Source of the DNA: Alphaproteobacteria bacterium
GTDB taxonomy: Bacteria; Pseudomonadota; Alphaproteobacteria; ATCC43930; CGMCC-115725
DNA length: 6,885 bases
Reading direction: 5' to 3'
Assembly: GCA_030037055.1 (NCBI GenBank)
Contig: JASHRZ010000430.1
Location: forward strand, 1 to 6,885
Below are positions 1 through 4,952 of this stretch, piece after piece (positions within the stretch are counted from its first letter, which is position 1; the number at the start of each line of letters is the position of its first letter). Both the position numbers and the translations under genes were made by a program. Under the pieces are notes generated by a model. It made no database searches and was not told where the DNA came from. It saw only the letters and a list, made by a program, of their open reading frames with translations.

Positions 1-166
1 AGCGGACCCGGACCCTTAACGGACCTCACGGGATGACGGCTGCTGTCCTTTCTTGTCGGCGCAAGTCAGAAAGTCCCATATATATGGGCATTTCTCAAGT
101 GGTATTGAAGGGTCCGCGTCGCTATTTGACGCTTTCTGTCGCAAGGTGTCGGACGGCCTTTCACTT
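1..166. other. Non-coding left edge rich in inverted repeats
   Basis: No convincing gene is seen here. The segment holds several short inverted repeats. GCGGACCC at 2-9 is the exact reverse complement of 110-117, and GGACCCTT at 10-17 matches 108-115. There is an imperfect hairpin around 48-74 and a perfect 14-base palindrome at 75-88. CGGACC-like words recur three times within bases 3-26. The segment abuts the tRNA 3' fragment that starts at 167, where a tRNA 5' half should lie. No base run pairing with the acceptor strand (GCCGACG) is found here. It may be the end of a neighbouring mobile element. Confidence 0.4.
75..88. repeat. Perfect 14-base palindrome
   Basis: CCCATATATATGGG is its own reverse complement. 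It is AT-rich in the centre and sits in GC-rich DNA about 80 bases before the tRNA fragment. It could be a protein-binding site, but a palindrome this long is expected roughly once in every few windows of this size by chance. Confidence 0.4.
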
Positions 167-212
167 ATTCGTAATCAGTAGGTCCGCAGTTCGAACCTGC
201 GCGTCGGCACCA
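167..212 (+). repeat. tRNA-Thr(CGT) 3' fragment with CCA; attachment-site-like copy 1
   Basis: This is the 3' part of a tRNA. The anticodon loop is TTCGTAA at 168-174 (anticodon CGT, threonine), followed by the 3' anticodon stem (175-179) and variable loop (180-184). The T arm is perfect: CGCAG 185-189, loop TTCGAAC 190-196, CTGCG 197-201. The acceptor 3' strand is CGTCGGC 202-208, then discriminator A and CCA 210-212. The 5' anticodon stem strand (163-167) already pairs imperfectly, and no D arm or matching acceptor 5' strand lies upstream, so this is not a functional tRNA. Integrases commonly use tRNA segments running from the anticodon or T loop to the 3' end as attachment cores, so this is probably a displaced att site. 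A second copy lies at 4751-4793. Confidence 0.75.
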
Positions 213-235
213 GCTTTTGCGATGCAGGTCCGCCC

Positions 236-528
236 ATGACCGTGATCGACTGCCCCTTTGTTTACGCCGACGGGTGCAAATGCACGGGCCATGCCTTTCA
301 CGCCAAGGCCTAGGGAGCGCGCGACTGCCGCCGCAGCATCGATCGCGATCGCGTCAGGAAATATCGACTCTGGTGCTCCGAGAAAAGCGATCATGCCAGC
401 GTCCTCAGCTGCTTCGAGTCGAAGCAGCGGATGGAATTCTATCCGAACAGTTTCAGGACGGCATCGAAGATCTCTTGTGGGACAGCGGCATGGTCGAGAC
501 GGGTAAGCCAAGTCGCGACGGCCGCTGA
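236..528 (+). pseudogene. Small Cys/His-containing protein, broken by a stop and a frameshift
   Basis: Translation from ATG 236 gives MTVIDCPFVYADGCKCTGH..., meets TAG at 311-313, and continues in the same frame with a sensible sequence (VRKYRLWCSEK, then ESKQRMEFYP). Near 440-450 the sense passes to another frame, giving QFQDGIEDLLWDSGMVE and ending at TGA 526-528. Joined, this makes a protein of about 97 residues with a Cys-rich N-terminal part (CPF...CKC..H) followed by WCSEK, which may be a metal-binding site. It resembles small hypothetical proteins I associate with Rhizobiales; that is memory, not a search. TAG in place of a Tyr codon (TAC/TAT) would be a single-base change. The gene begins 24 bases after the tRNA CCA end, as cargo at an island edge would. 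No strong ribosome binding site is visible. Function is unknown. Confidence 0.5.
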
Positions 529-615
529 CGGACAAACTTCATCACCGGGACTCGCCGCATATCTCAGGCGTTGCCGCCGCGCAAGCCGGAGCCGTCAGAA
601 GGAGAATCGATTGCA

Positions 616-649
616 CGCCTCCGCCGGGATCACATCATTCCCGGAGGCG
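616..649 (-). terminator. Stem-loop over the 3' end of the lipoprotein gene
   Basis: CGCCTCCG...CCGGGA (616-629) pairs with TCCCGGAGGCG (639-649), giving about 11 pairs with a three-base bulge and a 9-base loop. The stem overlaps the stop codon at 630-632 of the minus-strand lipoprotein gene. No T run follows, so Rho-independent termination is uncertain. It could instead protect the mRNA 3' end. Confidence 0.35.
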
Positions 650-890
650 GCGGATACCAGCCAGGGCCATACCAGGCCGGCCCATACCATCCGGGGAAAG
701 TCGTCCCATACCGTCGCCAGAGGCTTTCGCGTTGAAGGCAGGCGGCAAAGTCCGGCGTACCGGCCTTGAAACCAAAGCTCGTGCAGGCCGCCTCGTCCGC
801 TGCGCGCAACTCTTCCGGCGTCTCGCAAGCGGCGAGCCCCGTGAGCATGGGCGCGAACGCGACGAGCAGTACGACGACGCTTCTCGACAT
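630..890 (-). CDS. Small outer-membrane-type lipoprotein
   Basis: An 86-residue protein. The start at 890 is chosen over an in-frame ATG at 914 because GGAGGG (895-900) lies four to five bases before it and the signal sequence then begins properly (MSRSVVVLLVAF). Residues 5-21 form the hydrophobic core and LAAC with Cys22 is the lipobox; Glu at +2 suggests outer-membrane sorting. The mature part contains a CTSFGFKAGTPDFAACLQRE motif with two cysteines that may form a disulfide. It ends in an aromatic/Gly/Pro tail with WYGP-type repeats and four prolines. This pattern is familiar from short hypothetical proteins of Rhizobiales; no function is established that I can name. It is transcribed away from the divergent EF-hand gene. 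A stem-loop overlaps its stop codon. I am confident of gene and lipoprotein status, not of role. Confidence 0.8.
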   Translation of the reverse strand: MSRSVVVLLVAFAPMLTGLAACETPEELRAADEAACTSFGFKAGTPDFAACLQRESLWRRYGTTFPGWYGPAWYGPGWYPPPPGMM

Positions 891-1135
891 CTGACCCTCC
901 GGCAAACTCGGCATTAGATCGCCGGGACCCCCTTGCTCTCATATAGGATGGTCGCTCTGCAAGACGACCCCGGCGCTGCCAAGCCGCTTGCTTACGACCA
1001 TCAACGCCGATTTCTTTTATTCTTCCATCCATTCCATTTATTTTTATCCGCGCCGATGCACATTCCGCGTGGCCCGGCAATATGCTAGCGTTCATGCCGC
1101 CATCCGAGGAATATCGGATCAAGGGAGATGAAATC
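891..1135. promoter_or_regulatory. Divergent intergenic region with an AT-rich block
   Basis: This segment separates two divergent exported-protein genes and must hold both promoters. Bases 1010-1050 are a pyrimidine-rich, AT-rich stretch with repeated CCATT words, unlike the surroundings. On the minus strand a TATATG hexamer (at 941-946, complement) could be a -10 element for the lipoprotein gene. On the plus strand TATGCT at 1081-1086 could serve the EF-hand gene. Neither has a good -35 partner, so no promoter is assigned. Confidence 0.3.
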
Positions 1136-1435
1136 GTGCACAGGAAACTGACGGCCATGTTGCTCGCAATGATGCTATGCGCGGCCGGAGGAATGTCGGG
1201 AACTGCCAACGCTACCGACAGAGAGCAAAATCTCACAGCCGGAGAGCTGACAACCGAGCAGCTCTTGCTTCTGATGGACAAGGACAAGAATGGCAAGGTC
1301 TCCAGGAAGGAGTTCATGGACTTCATGGCCGCCGAATTCGACAGGCTCGACAAGAACAAGGACGGAGAGCTGGACGTCAACGAACTGACCCAATTCCATT
1401 ATCGTCGCGGTGCGGGCTATCCCGGAGCGCGATAG
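1136..1435 (+). CDS. Secreted two-EF-hand calcium-binding protein
   Basis: A 99-residue protein starting at GTG 1136. AAGGGAG at 1121-1127 sits eight bases before it and the signal peptide then starts cleanly (MHRKLTAMLLAMMLCAAGG, likely cut after TANA near residue 26). An in-frame ATG at 1082 would add a hydrophilic, non-signal leader. Two canonical EF-hand loops follow: DKDKNGKVSRKE and DKNKDGELDVNE. Both have Asp/Asn/Ser ligands at positions 1, 3, 5 and 9, Gly at 6 and Glu at 12, so both should bind Ca2+. The short C-terminal tail is FHYRRGAGYPGAR. Small periplasmic EF-hand proteins of this kind are common in alphaproteobacteria; proposed roles are calcium buffering or sensing, with no known partner here. 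Gene and fold are clear; role is not. Confidence 0.85.
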   Translation: MHRKLTAMLLAMMLCAAGGMSGTANATDREQNLTAGELTTEQLLLLMDKDKNGKVSRKEFMDFMAAEFDRLDKNKDGELDVNELTQFHYRRGAGYPGAR

Positions 1436-1452
1436 GGGCATCCCGGTCGCTG

Positions 1453-1491
1453 TCGGCGCCAGCGCAAGCCGGACCGTTCCGGAGGCGCCGA
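1453..1491. terminator. Nested stem-loop between convergent genes
   Basis: TCGGCGCC (1453-1460) pairs perfectly with GGCGCCGA (1484-1491), and inside it CCGGA (1469-1473) pairs with TCCGG (1478-1482). It lies 18 bases after the EF-hand stop, between that gene and the convergent oxidase gene, where a two-way terminator would be expected. There is no T run on either side, so termination is inferred from position only. Confidence 0.35.
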
Positions 1492-1619
1492 TAAAGGCGA
1501 CTGTCCTGGCGATGAAGCGACAATGGATTCCCGTCGATTTCGCCGATGGCGGGCCGGCCAAACGGCTCGTCACAAGCATCGAAGCCGATCCATCTCTCCG
1601 GCGCGCGTGATCCGATTGC

Positions 1620-3056
1620 TTAGGCGTAGTTGAACAGCGCCATGAAGCCGAAATCCATGTGCAGCTGCTGGTGACAGTGGAAGAGCGTCGGCCCGGGATT
1701 GTCGGCGACGAAATCGAACTCGACCTCCTGGAAGCCGCCGAGCATCACCACGTCCTTGATCACGCCCGACGTGCGCTTGCCGGCGATGCGCGTCAGCTCG
1801 AAGCTGTGCCGGTGTAGGTGCAGCGGATGGATGTCGTCGCTGGCGTTGCGGAATTTCAGCCGGTAGCGGCGCCCCTCCTGCACCGTGTAGGCGGGCTTCA
1901 TCGTCGCCATCGAAAAAGCCTCGCCGTTGAGGGTCCACTGATTGAAGCCGTTAAGCGCGGCATTGCGCTTGATGACCGTTATCTCGATGGTCTCGTCGGG
2001 CGCGGCCGGCGCCGCATCGGCCCGGGCGAATTGCGTGTAATCCCAGCGGAAGGGCTTCGGCTTGGTCCATTGCGGCTTGCCCTTGGCCCCGGCGTATTCG
2101 AGGACGATGCCCATCCCGTGTCGGCGGTCGTCATCGGCGAGATCGCCCATCACCCAGACCCCGGGGTGAGTCATTTCGACAAACGCCGAGACGCGCTCGG
2201 CGGTGCCAAGCCACAGGACCGGAACCGCGGTGGGCTTCGGAACCGGATTGCCGTCGAGCGCCACGACCTGGAAGAGATGACCGGGCAAAGCGAGGCTGCG
2301 GTTCTCGGTCGCGCTCGCATTGAGCACATGGAAGAGGACGCGCTCGCCCTCTTTCACTCGAATCGGCTCGCCCTGGCCGAGCATCTTGCCGTTGACGCCG
2401 AAGAGCGCGTAGCCGACTTCGTAGCCCTTGGGACCTTTGAATTCCGCGTCGGCCTTCCGTCCGATCTCCTGCAACGCCTTGAGCGGAGCGCCGACGAGCA
2501 TGTCCGCTTCCATCTCGCCGCCGCGGCCGAATGACGGCTCGAACTCCTTGAGCACCAGGAAAATCTCGCGGTCATACGCGCCCGGGTCATGCGCAGGCTC
2601 GACATAGACCGGACCCGCCTGGCCGGTGTAGGTGCCGAGGCCGAGGTCGCTCCTGGGAACCACATGGGTGTGATAGAAGCGGAAGCCCGAGGGCTTCGGC
2701 ACAAAGGCGATGCGGCGCATGCCGTGCGGGGGAATGAACGGCGTGCCTTCCTCCGCGGCGCCATCGACGTCGACCGGAAGGAATTGGCCGTGCCAATGGA
2801 CCAGTTCCGGCGTGTCGGTGTCGTTGTGGACATCGACGACCACGCGCTGGCCTTCCTTGAGATGCAGGAGCGGCCCGGGGAATTGCCCATTGTAGAGCGT
2901 GGTCGAGACGATGTGTTCGGGCGACAGCTCGACCAGCCCGTTTGCAATGCGCAGCACGTAATCGGCCTTTTGGTCGGCGGCCCGGGTGAGGCGCGGCAGC
3001 GCGCTCATGACCGGGGCCAGCGTGGCGTAGGCAAGCAAGGAGCGGCGATCGATCAT
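1620..3056 (-). CDS. Tat-exported three-domain multicopper oxidase (laccase-like)
   Basis: A complete 478-residue multicopper oxidase. The family oxidises a substrate at a type 1 copper and reduces O2 to water at a trinuclear centre. The start at 3056 is set by GGAAGG five bases upstream and by the Tat-type signal that follows (DRRSLLAY, likely cut near residue 26 at TRA-A). All four copper motifs are present: HWHG (87-90), HTH (129-131), HPLHLH (410-415) and HCHQQLH (460-466, Cys461 for type 1 copper). Three cupredoxin domains fit roughly 34-160, 190-340 and 370-478. The residue five after the last His is Phe, not Met, at the axial type 1 position. There is no Met-rich insert of the CueO type, so a cuprous-oxidase role is not indicated. 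It follows the restored doxX stop with a one-base gap, so the two were an operon. Unlike its neighbours its frame is intact. Substrate is unknown. Confidence 0.9.
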   Translation of the reverse strand: MIDRRSLLAYATLAPVMSALPRLTRAADQKADYVLRIANGLVELSPEHIVSTTLYNGQFPGPLLHLKEGQRVVVDVHNDTDTPELVHWHGQFLPVDVDGAAEEGTPFIPPHGMRRIAFVPKPSGFRFYHTHVVPRSDLGLGTYTGQAGPVYVEPAHDPGAYDREIFLVLKEFEPSFGRGGEMEADMLVGAPLKALQEIGRKADAEFKGPKGYEVGYALFGVNGKMLGQGEPIRVKEGERVLFHVLNASATENRSLALPGHLFQVVALDGNPVPKPTAVPVLWLGTAERVSAFVEMTHPGVWVMGDLADDDRRHGMGIVLEYAGAKGKPQWTKPKPFRWDYTQFARADAAPAAPDETIEITVIKRNAALNGFNQWTLNGEAFSMATMKPAYTVQEGRRYRLKFRNASDDIHPLHLHRHSFELTRIAGKRTSGVIKDVVMLGGFQEVEFDFVADNPGPTLFHCHQQLHMDFGFMALFNYA

Positions 3057-3057
3057 C

Positions 3058-3592
3058 TCAGCCTTCCAAGGAAAGGACTGCCTCGGGCTTGCGCGACAGT
3101 CGGGCGTCCAGCGACCATGTGCCGGCCCCTCGATCAGCAGATAGATCGATCCCAGCAGCATGTCGAAATCCGTCCGGGCCTCGTGCATCATGCTCCAGAA
3201 GCCGTAGCGCGCGAGACTGGGCAGGTGGAAGATCCAGACATCCTGACCCAGGACAATCGGCAGCTTGTCGAGACGATCGCCACGATCATGATGACGATCA
3301 GCGGGATGGCGGCGAGCCTGGTGAAGAGACCAAGAACGATGAGGGCGCCGCACAGCGTCTCGACCACGCCCACGAACGGTCCCGTCAGCGCGGGATAGGG
3401 AATGCCGATCGCCGCGAAGCGGCCCGCCCCGAGAATGTCCGGAAACGCCAGTTTCTGAATCCCTTCGGGCAGGAAGACCACCAGCCCCACGAGAACGCGG
3501 ACGAGAACCGACCAGGGCGGCGCGGCGGTGCCGAAAACAGCGGCTCGCCAGTCGATCGGCTGCGATTTGTAACTGGACAAGTTGCGCCTCAT
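3058..3592 (-). pseudogene. DoxX-family membrane protein, two frameshifts
   Basis: ATG 3592 begins MRRNLSSYKSQPIDW, then a DoxX domain: membrane segments near residues 28-45, 68-90 and 93-108, with FLPEGIQKL and the FAAIGIPYP motif. The sense breaks near 3267-3268, where one base is missing (TCG-AC-AAG). It continues in the next frame as KLPIVLGQDVWIFHLP and GSIYLLIEG. It breaks again at the C run 3126-3129 (GGGG on the coding strand); restoring one G gives GAGTWSLDARLSRKPEAV and a TGA at 3058-3060. Restored length is about 178 residues, usual for the family. DoxX proteins are inner-membrane four-helix proteins, often beside oxidases or thiol/quinone redox enzymes. The gene ends one base before the oxidase start, pointing to coupled expression. 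As written the product would stop at about 134 residues with a scrambled tail. True decay and homopolymer-type sequence errors cannot be told apart here. Confidence 0.8.
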
Positions 3593-3702
3593 GAGCCGCT
3601 GCCTTGCGCGTCTCCCGACCTACCGTCGCACCCCAGCTTTGGCGAGGGAGAGCGCGGCATGTCCCGCCTGCGGCGCGGTTGCGCGCGGCGCGAATGGGTC
3701 GC

Positions 3703-3748
3703 ATTGCGCCATCGCAATCCGATAGGCCGGAGCCGACGCCGAAGTCAA
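3703..3748 (-). promoter_or_regulatory. Candidate promoter with adjacent palindrome for the doxX-oxidase operon
   Basis: In the 205-base gap between the hemerythrin-type gene and doxX, the minus strand carries TTGACT (3743-3748), an 18-base spacer, then TATCGG (3719-3724). Directly after it, at the expected transcription start, lies ATTGCG-ATGG-CGCAAT (3703-3718), a perfect six-base inverted repeat that could be an operator. The -35 is good and the -10 is weak. It lies about 125-155 bases before the doxX start. Confidence 0.35.
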
Positions 3749-3797
3749 GCCGCCGAAGGAGCGATCCACCGGCTGCTCCATCCGGGATCCGCCGCGA

Positions 3798-4525
3798 TCA
3801 GAGGCTTGGCGGCGGCGGGGCGGTGAATTGGGCGAGATCGGCCATGCCGAGCGTGCTCGATTCGCCCGATCCGCGCGACCGCATCGGCGAAGCCGTCTTC
3901 GCCGAAAATCTGACGCTCCAGCTGCTGGAAGCGATCCGTCATGTCCTCGTATTGAGATTCGGACAGCGCCTCCTTCCAGGCCGGGAATACGATGGTGTCC
4001 TCGCGGGCGGAATGATGCTCATACATCCACACGAAGGAGCCGAGCGCCCGCGAGAGCGGGTCGGCGACCGCGCGCGTGCGGCCCTGCCCGGCGACTTTCG
4101 AAGTCGGTGATATCGCGGCCGCGATTGTGCTGGGCGATCAGGACATCGACGTAGCGGCGCGCGGGCCCACCCGCCTGCCGCACGGCCGGGAAGACAAAGC
4201 GCTCTTCCAATATTCTTTCATGATAGTCCTCGCCGAACCGACGAAACAGCATGGCCGTCTCATGGAGAGCGCCGGCGGGCACCGAAGCGGGTTCGCGGCA
4301 CGGCCTGGCCGCGCCTTCGGCGTCGACCAGGAGAGCACGGCGCAGCACGCCGTGTTCGCGCAGAAGATCTTCCGTCGCGGCGACTTCCTTTGGCTTGTAC
4401 TCGTGCGGGCCTGTGGCCGAGGCTTCTTCGTCACCCTTCTCGCACCCGCCTAGCAGCAATCCGACGCCTATGGCGCCGGAGGCCAGGATGAAGCTGCGAC
4501 GCCGTTCCACCCGGCTTGCCGTCAT
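3798..4525 (-). pseudogene. Hemerythrin-domain Tat lipoprotein, two frameshifts
   Basis: ATG 4525, preceded by AGGAG seven bases upstream, begins a Tat lipoprotein signal (RRRSFILASGAIGVGLLLGGC, lipobox Cys28). A hemerythrin four-helix domain follows: EHGVLRR, DYHERILEERFVFP, AQHNRGRDITDF. Near 4095-4102 the frame shifts. The next frame gives ADPLSRALGSFVWMYEHH, then the last iron-binding motif HHSAREDTIVFP and a QYEDMTDRF helix. A second shift near 3848-3856 restores LGMADLAQFTAPPPPSL and a TGA at 3798-3800. The restored protein is about 242 residues with all His/Glu di-iron ligands expected for the family. Hemerythrins bind O2 or sense redox state; an exported, lipid-anchored one would act in the periplasm. 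It lies just upstream of doxX and the oxidase on the same strand. As written it would stop at residue 168 without the last iron-binding helix. Confidence 0.8.
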
Positions 4526-4563
4526 GGCACCGCTCCTGCGCGTTCTACGCCTGGAACGCGACG

Positions 4564-4601
4564 ATGGCGAAGGTTAGCCCGTTCATCGCGAGCTTCGCCA
4601 T
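4564..4601. repeat. Nine-base inverted repeat upstream of the hemerythrin-type gene
   Basis: ATGGCGAAG (4564-4572) and CTTCGCCAT (4593-4601) are perfect reverse complements separated by 20 bases. They lie 39-76 bases upstream of the minus-strand start at 4525, so they could be an operator or a leader hairpin. No function can be assigned. Confidence 0.35.
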
Positions 4602-4750
4602 ACGCGACAGGGCGGACCCCGAGGAAGACAACCGGTCGCGCCGGTGATAGGGTCATCGTCGCGACAAGAGAGGCGACGCACAAATGCCGCCGCGACGCGA
4701 GATGCGCCGCTCGATCCCCAACGCCCCGTTGCAGGCGCGGCTATTGGGGC

Positions 4751-4793
4751 ATTCGTGATCACGAGGTCCGCGGTTCGAACTCCCGTGTCGGCA
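4751..4793 (+). repeat. Diverged tRNA-Thr 3' fragment; attachment-site-like copy 2
   Basis: This copy aligns without gaps to 167-209, with 35 of 43 bases identical. It includes the anticodon loop (TTCGTGA, again CGT), AGGTCCGC, the TTCGAAC T loop and GTCGGCA at the end. The T stem is damaged (CGCGG against TCCCG has one mismatch and one G-T pair), the CCA is absent, and no tRNA 5' half precedes it. It is therefore a remnant, not a tRNA gene. Same orientation as copy 1 makes the pair a direct repeat about 4.6 kb apart, as expected for the ends of an integrated element or of successive elements in one tRNA gene. Confidence 0.7.
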
Positions 4794-4807
4794 GGCCTGT
4801 TGCCTGC
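4791..4807. repeat. Short hairpin after tRNA fragment copy 2
   Basis: GCAGGC (4791-4796) pairs with GCCTGC (4802-4807) around a five-base loop, starting in the last bases of the tRNA fragment. It could be a remnant of a tRNA terminator. There is no T run. Confidence 0.25.
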
Positions 4808-4848
4808 GGGCCGCGGTCCGCTCGACTTGGCGCGGCATCGGAGCAGCA

Positions 4849-4952
4849 TGGCAGAGGATCGCAAGGCTCATCCGATCCGCCGCCGGCAGGCGCAGCGCCG
4901 CGCGGCTCGCGCCGCGCCTTCCAACGCCAGCGGCAGGACGGCCGCGCCGTGA
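4849..4952 (+). CDS. Possible very short basic ORF overlapping ndh
   Basis: ATG 4849, with GGAG about five bases before it, opens a 34-codon frame rich in Arg and Ala (MAEDRKAHPIRRRQAQRRAA...). It ends at TGA 4950-4952, overlapping the ndh GTG start as GTGA. That overlap is typical of translational coupling, and the ndh start has only a weak AGGA ten bases upstream, so a coupling leader is conceivable. In GC-rich DNA such frames arise easily and the sequence has no recognised domain, so it may be chance. Confidence 0.25.

Larger units (their letters stand above)
4526..4848. other. Gene-poor segment around the island's right edge
   Basis: No convincing gene is visible. It holds the ribosome binding site of the minus-strand hemerythrin-type gene, a perfect nine-base inverted repeat (4564-4601), and the second tRNA 3' fragment with a short hairpin after it. 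The promoter of the hemerythrin-type gene should lie here, but no clear -35/-10 pair is seen. Confidence 0.4.

Noticed and set aside
161..535. A 124-codon minus-strand open frame ending in VRTADLLITNK
   Set aside because: Its end is the antisense reading of the tRNA 3' fragment, a familiar false-gene signature. The better-supported reading of the same DNA is the plus-strand broken gene 236-528.
595..1380. A 261-codon minus-strand open frame across the lipoprotein/EF-hand intergenic region
   Set aside because: It is antisense to the EF-hand gene and out of frame with the lipoprotein. Both of those have better starts, signals and motifs.
1513..1610. A 32-codon plus-strand frame (MKRQWIPVDFADGGPAKRL...)
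   Set aside because: There is no ribosome binding site and no recognised motif; it is short enough to be chance in GC-rich DNA.
3255..3275. Programmed -1 frameshift in doxX
   Set aside because: The site (TCG ACA AGC) has no slippery heptamer, and a second shift would still be needed downstream. Mutation or sequence error is simpler.
1620..3704. A continuous minus-strand frame that would fuse part of DoxX to the oxidase (694 residues)
   Set aside because: Only the middle part of DoxX is in this frame. A third frame gives a proper DoxX end (WSLDARLSRKPEAV...) with a stop one base before the oxidase ATG, which has its own GGAAGG and Tat signal.
4545..4601. An 18-codon hydrophobic minus-strand frame (MAKLAMNGLTFAIVAFQA)
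   Set aside because: There is no ribosome binding site. It arises within the nine-base inverted repeat and is too short to support.
4583..4864. A 93-codon minus-strand open frame containing VRTADLVITNA
   Set aside because: Again antisense to the tRNA-derived repeat; the rest has no protein character beyond GC-driven Arg/Ser/Pro.
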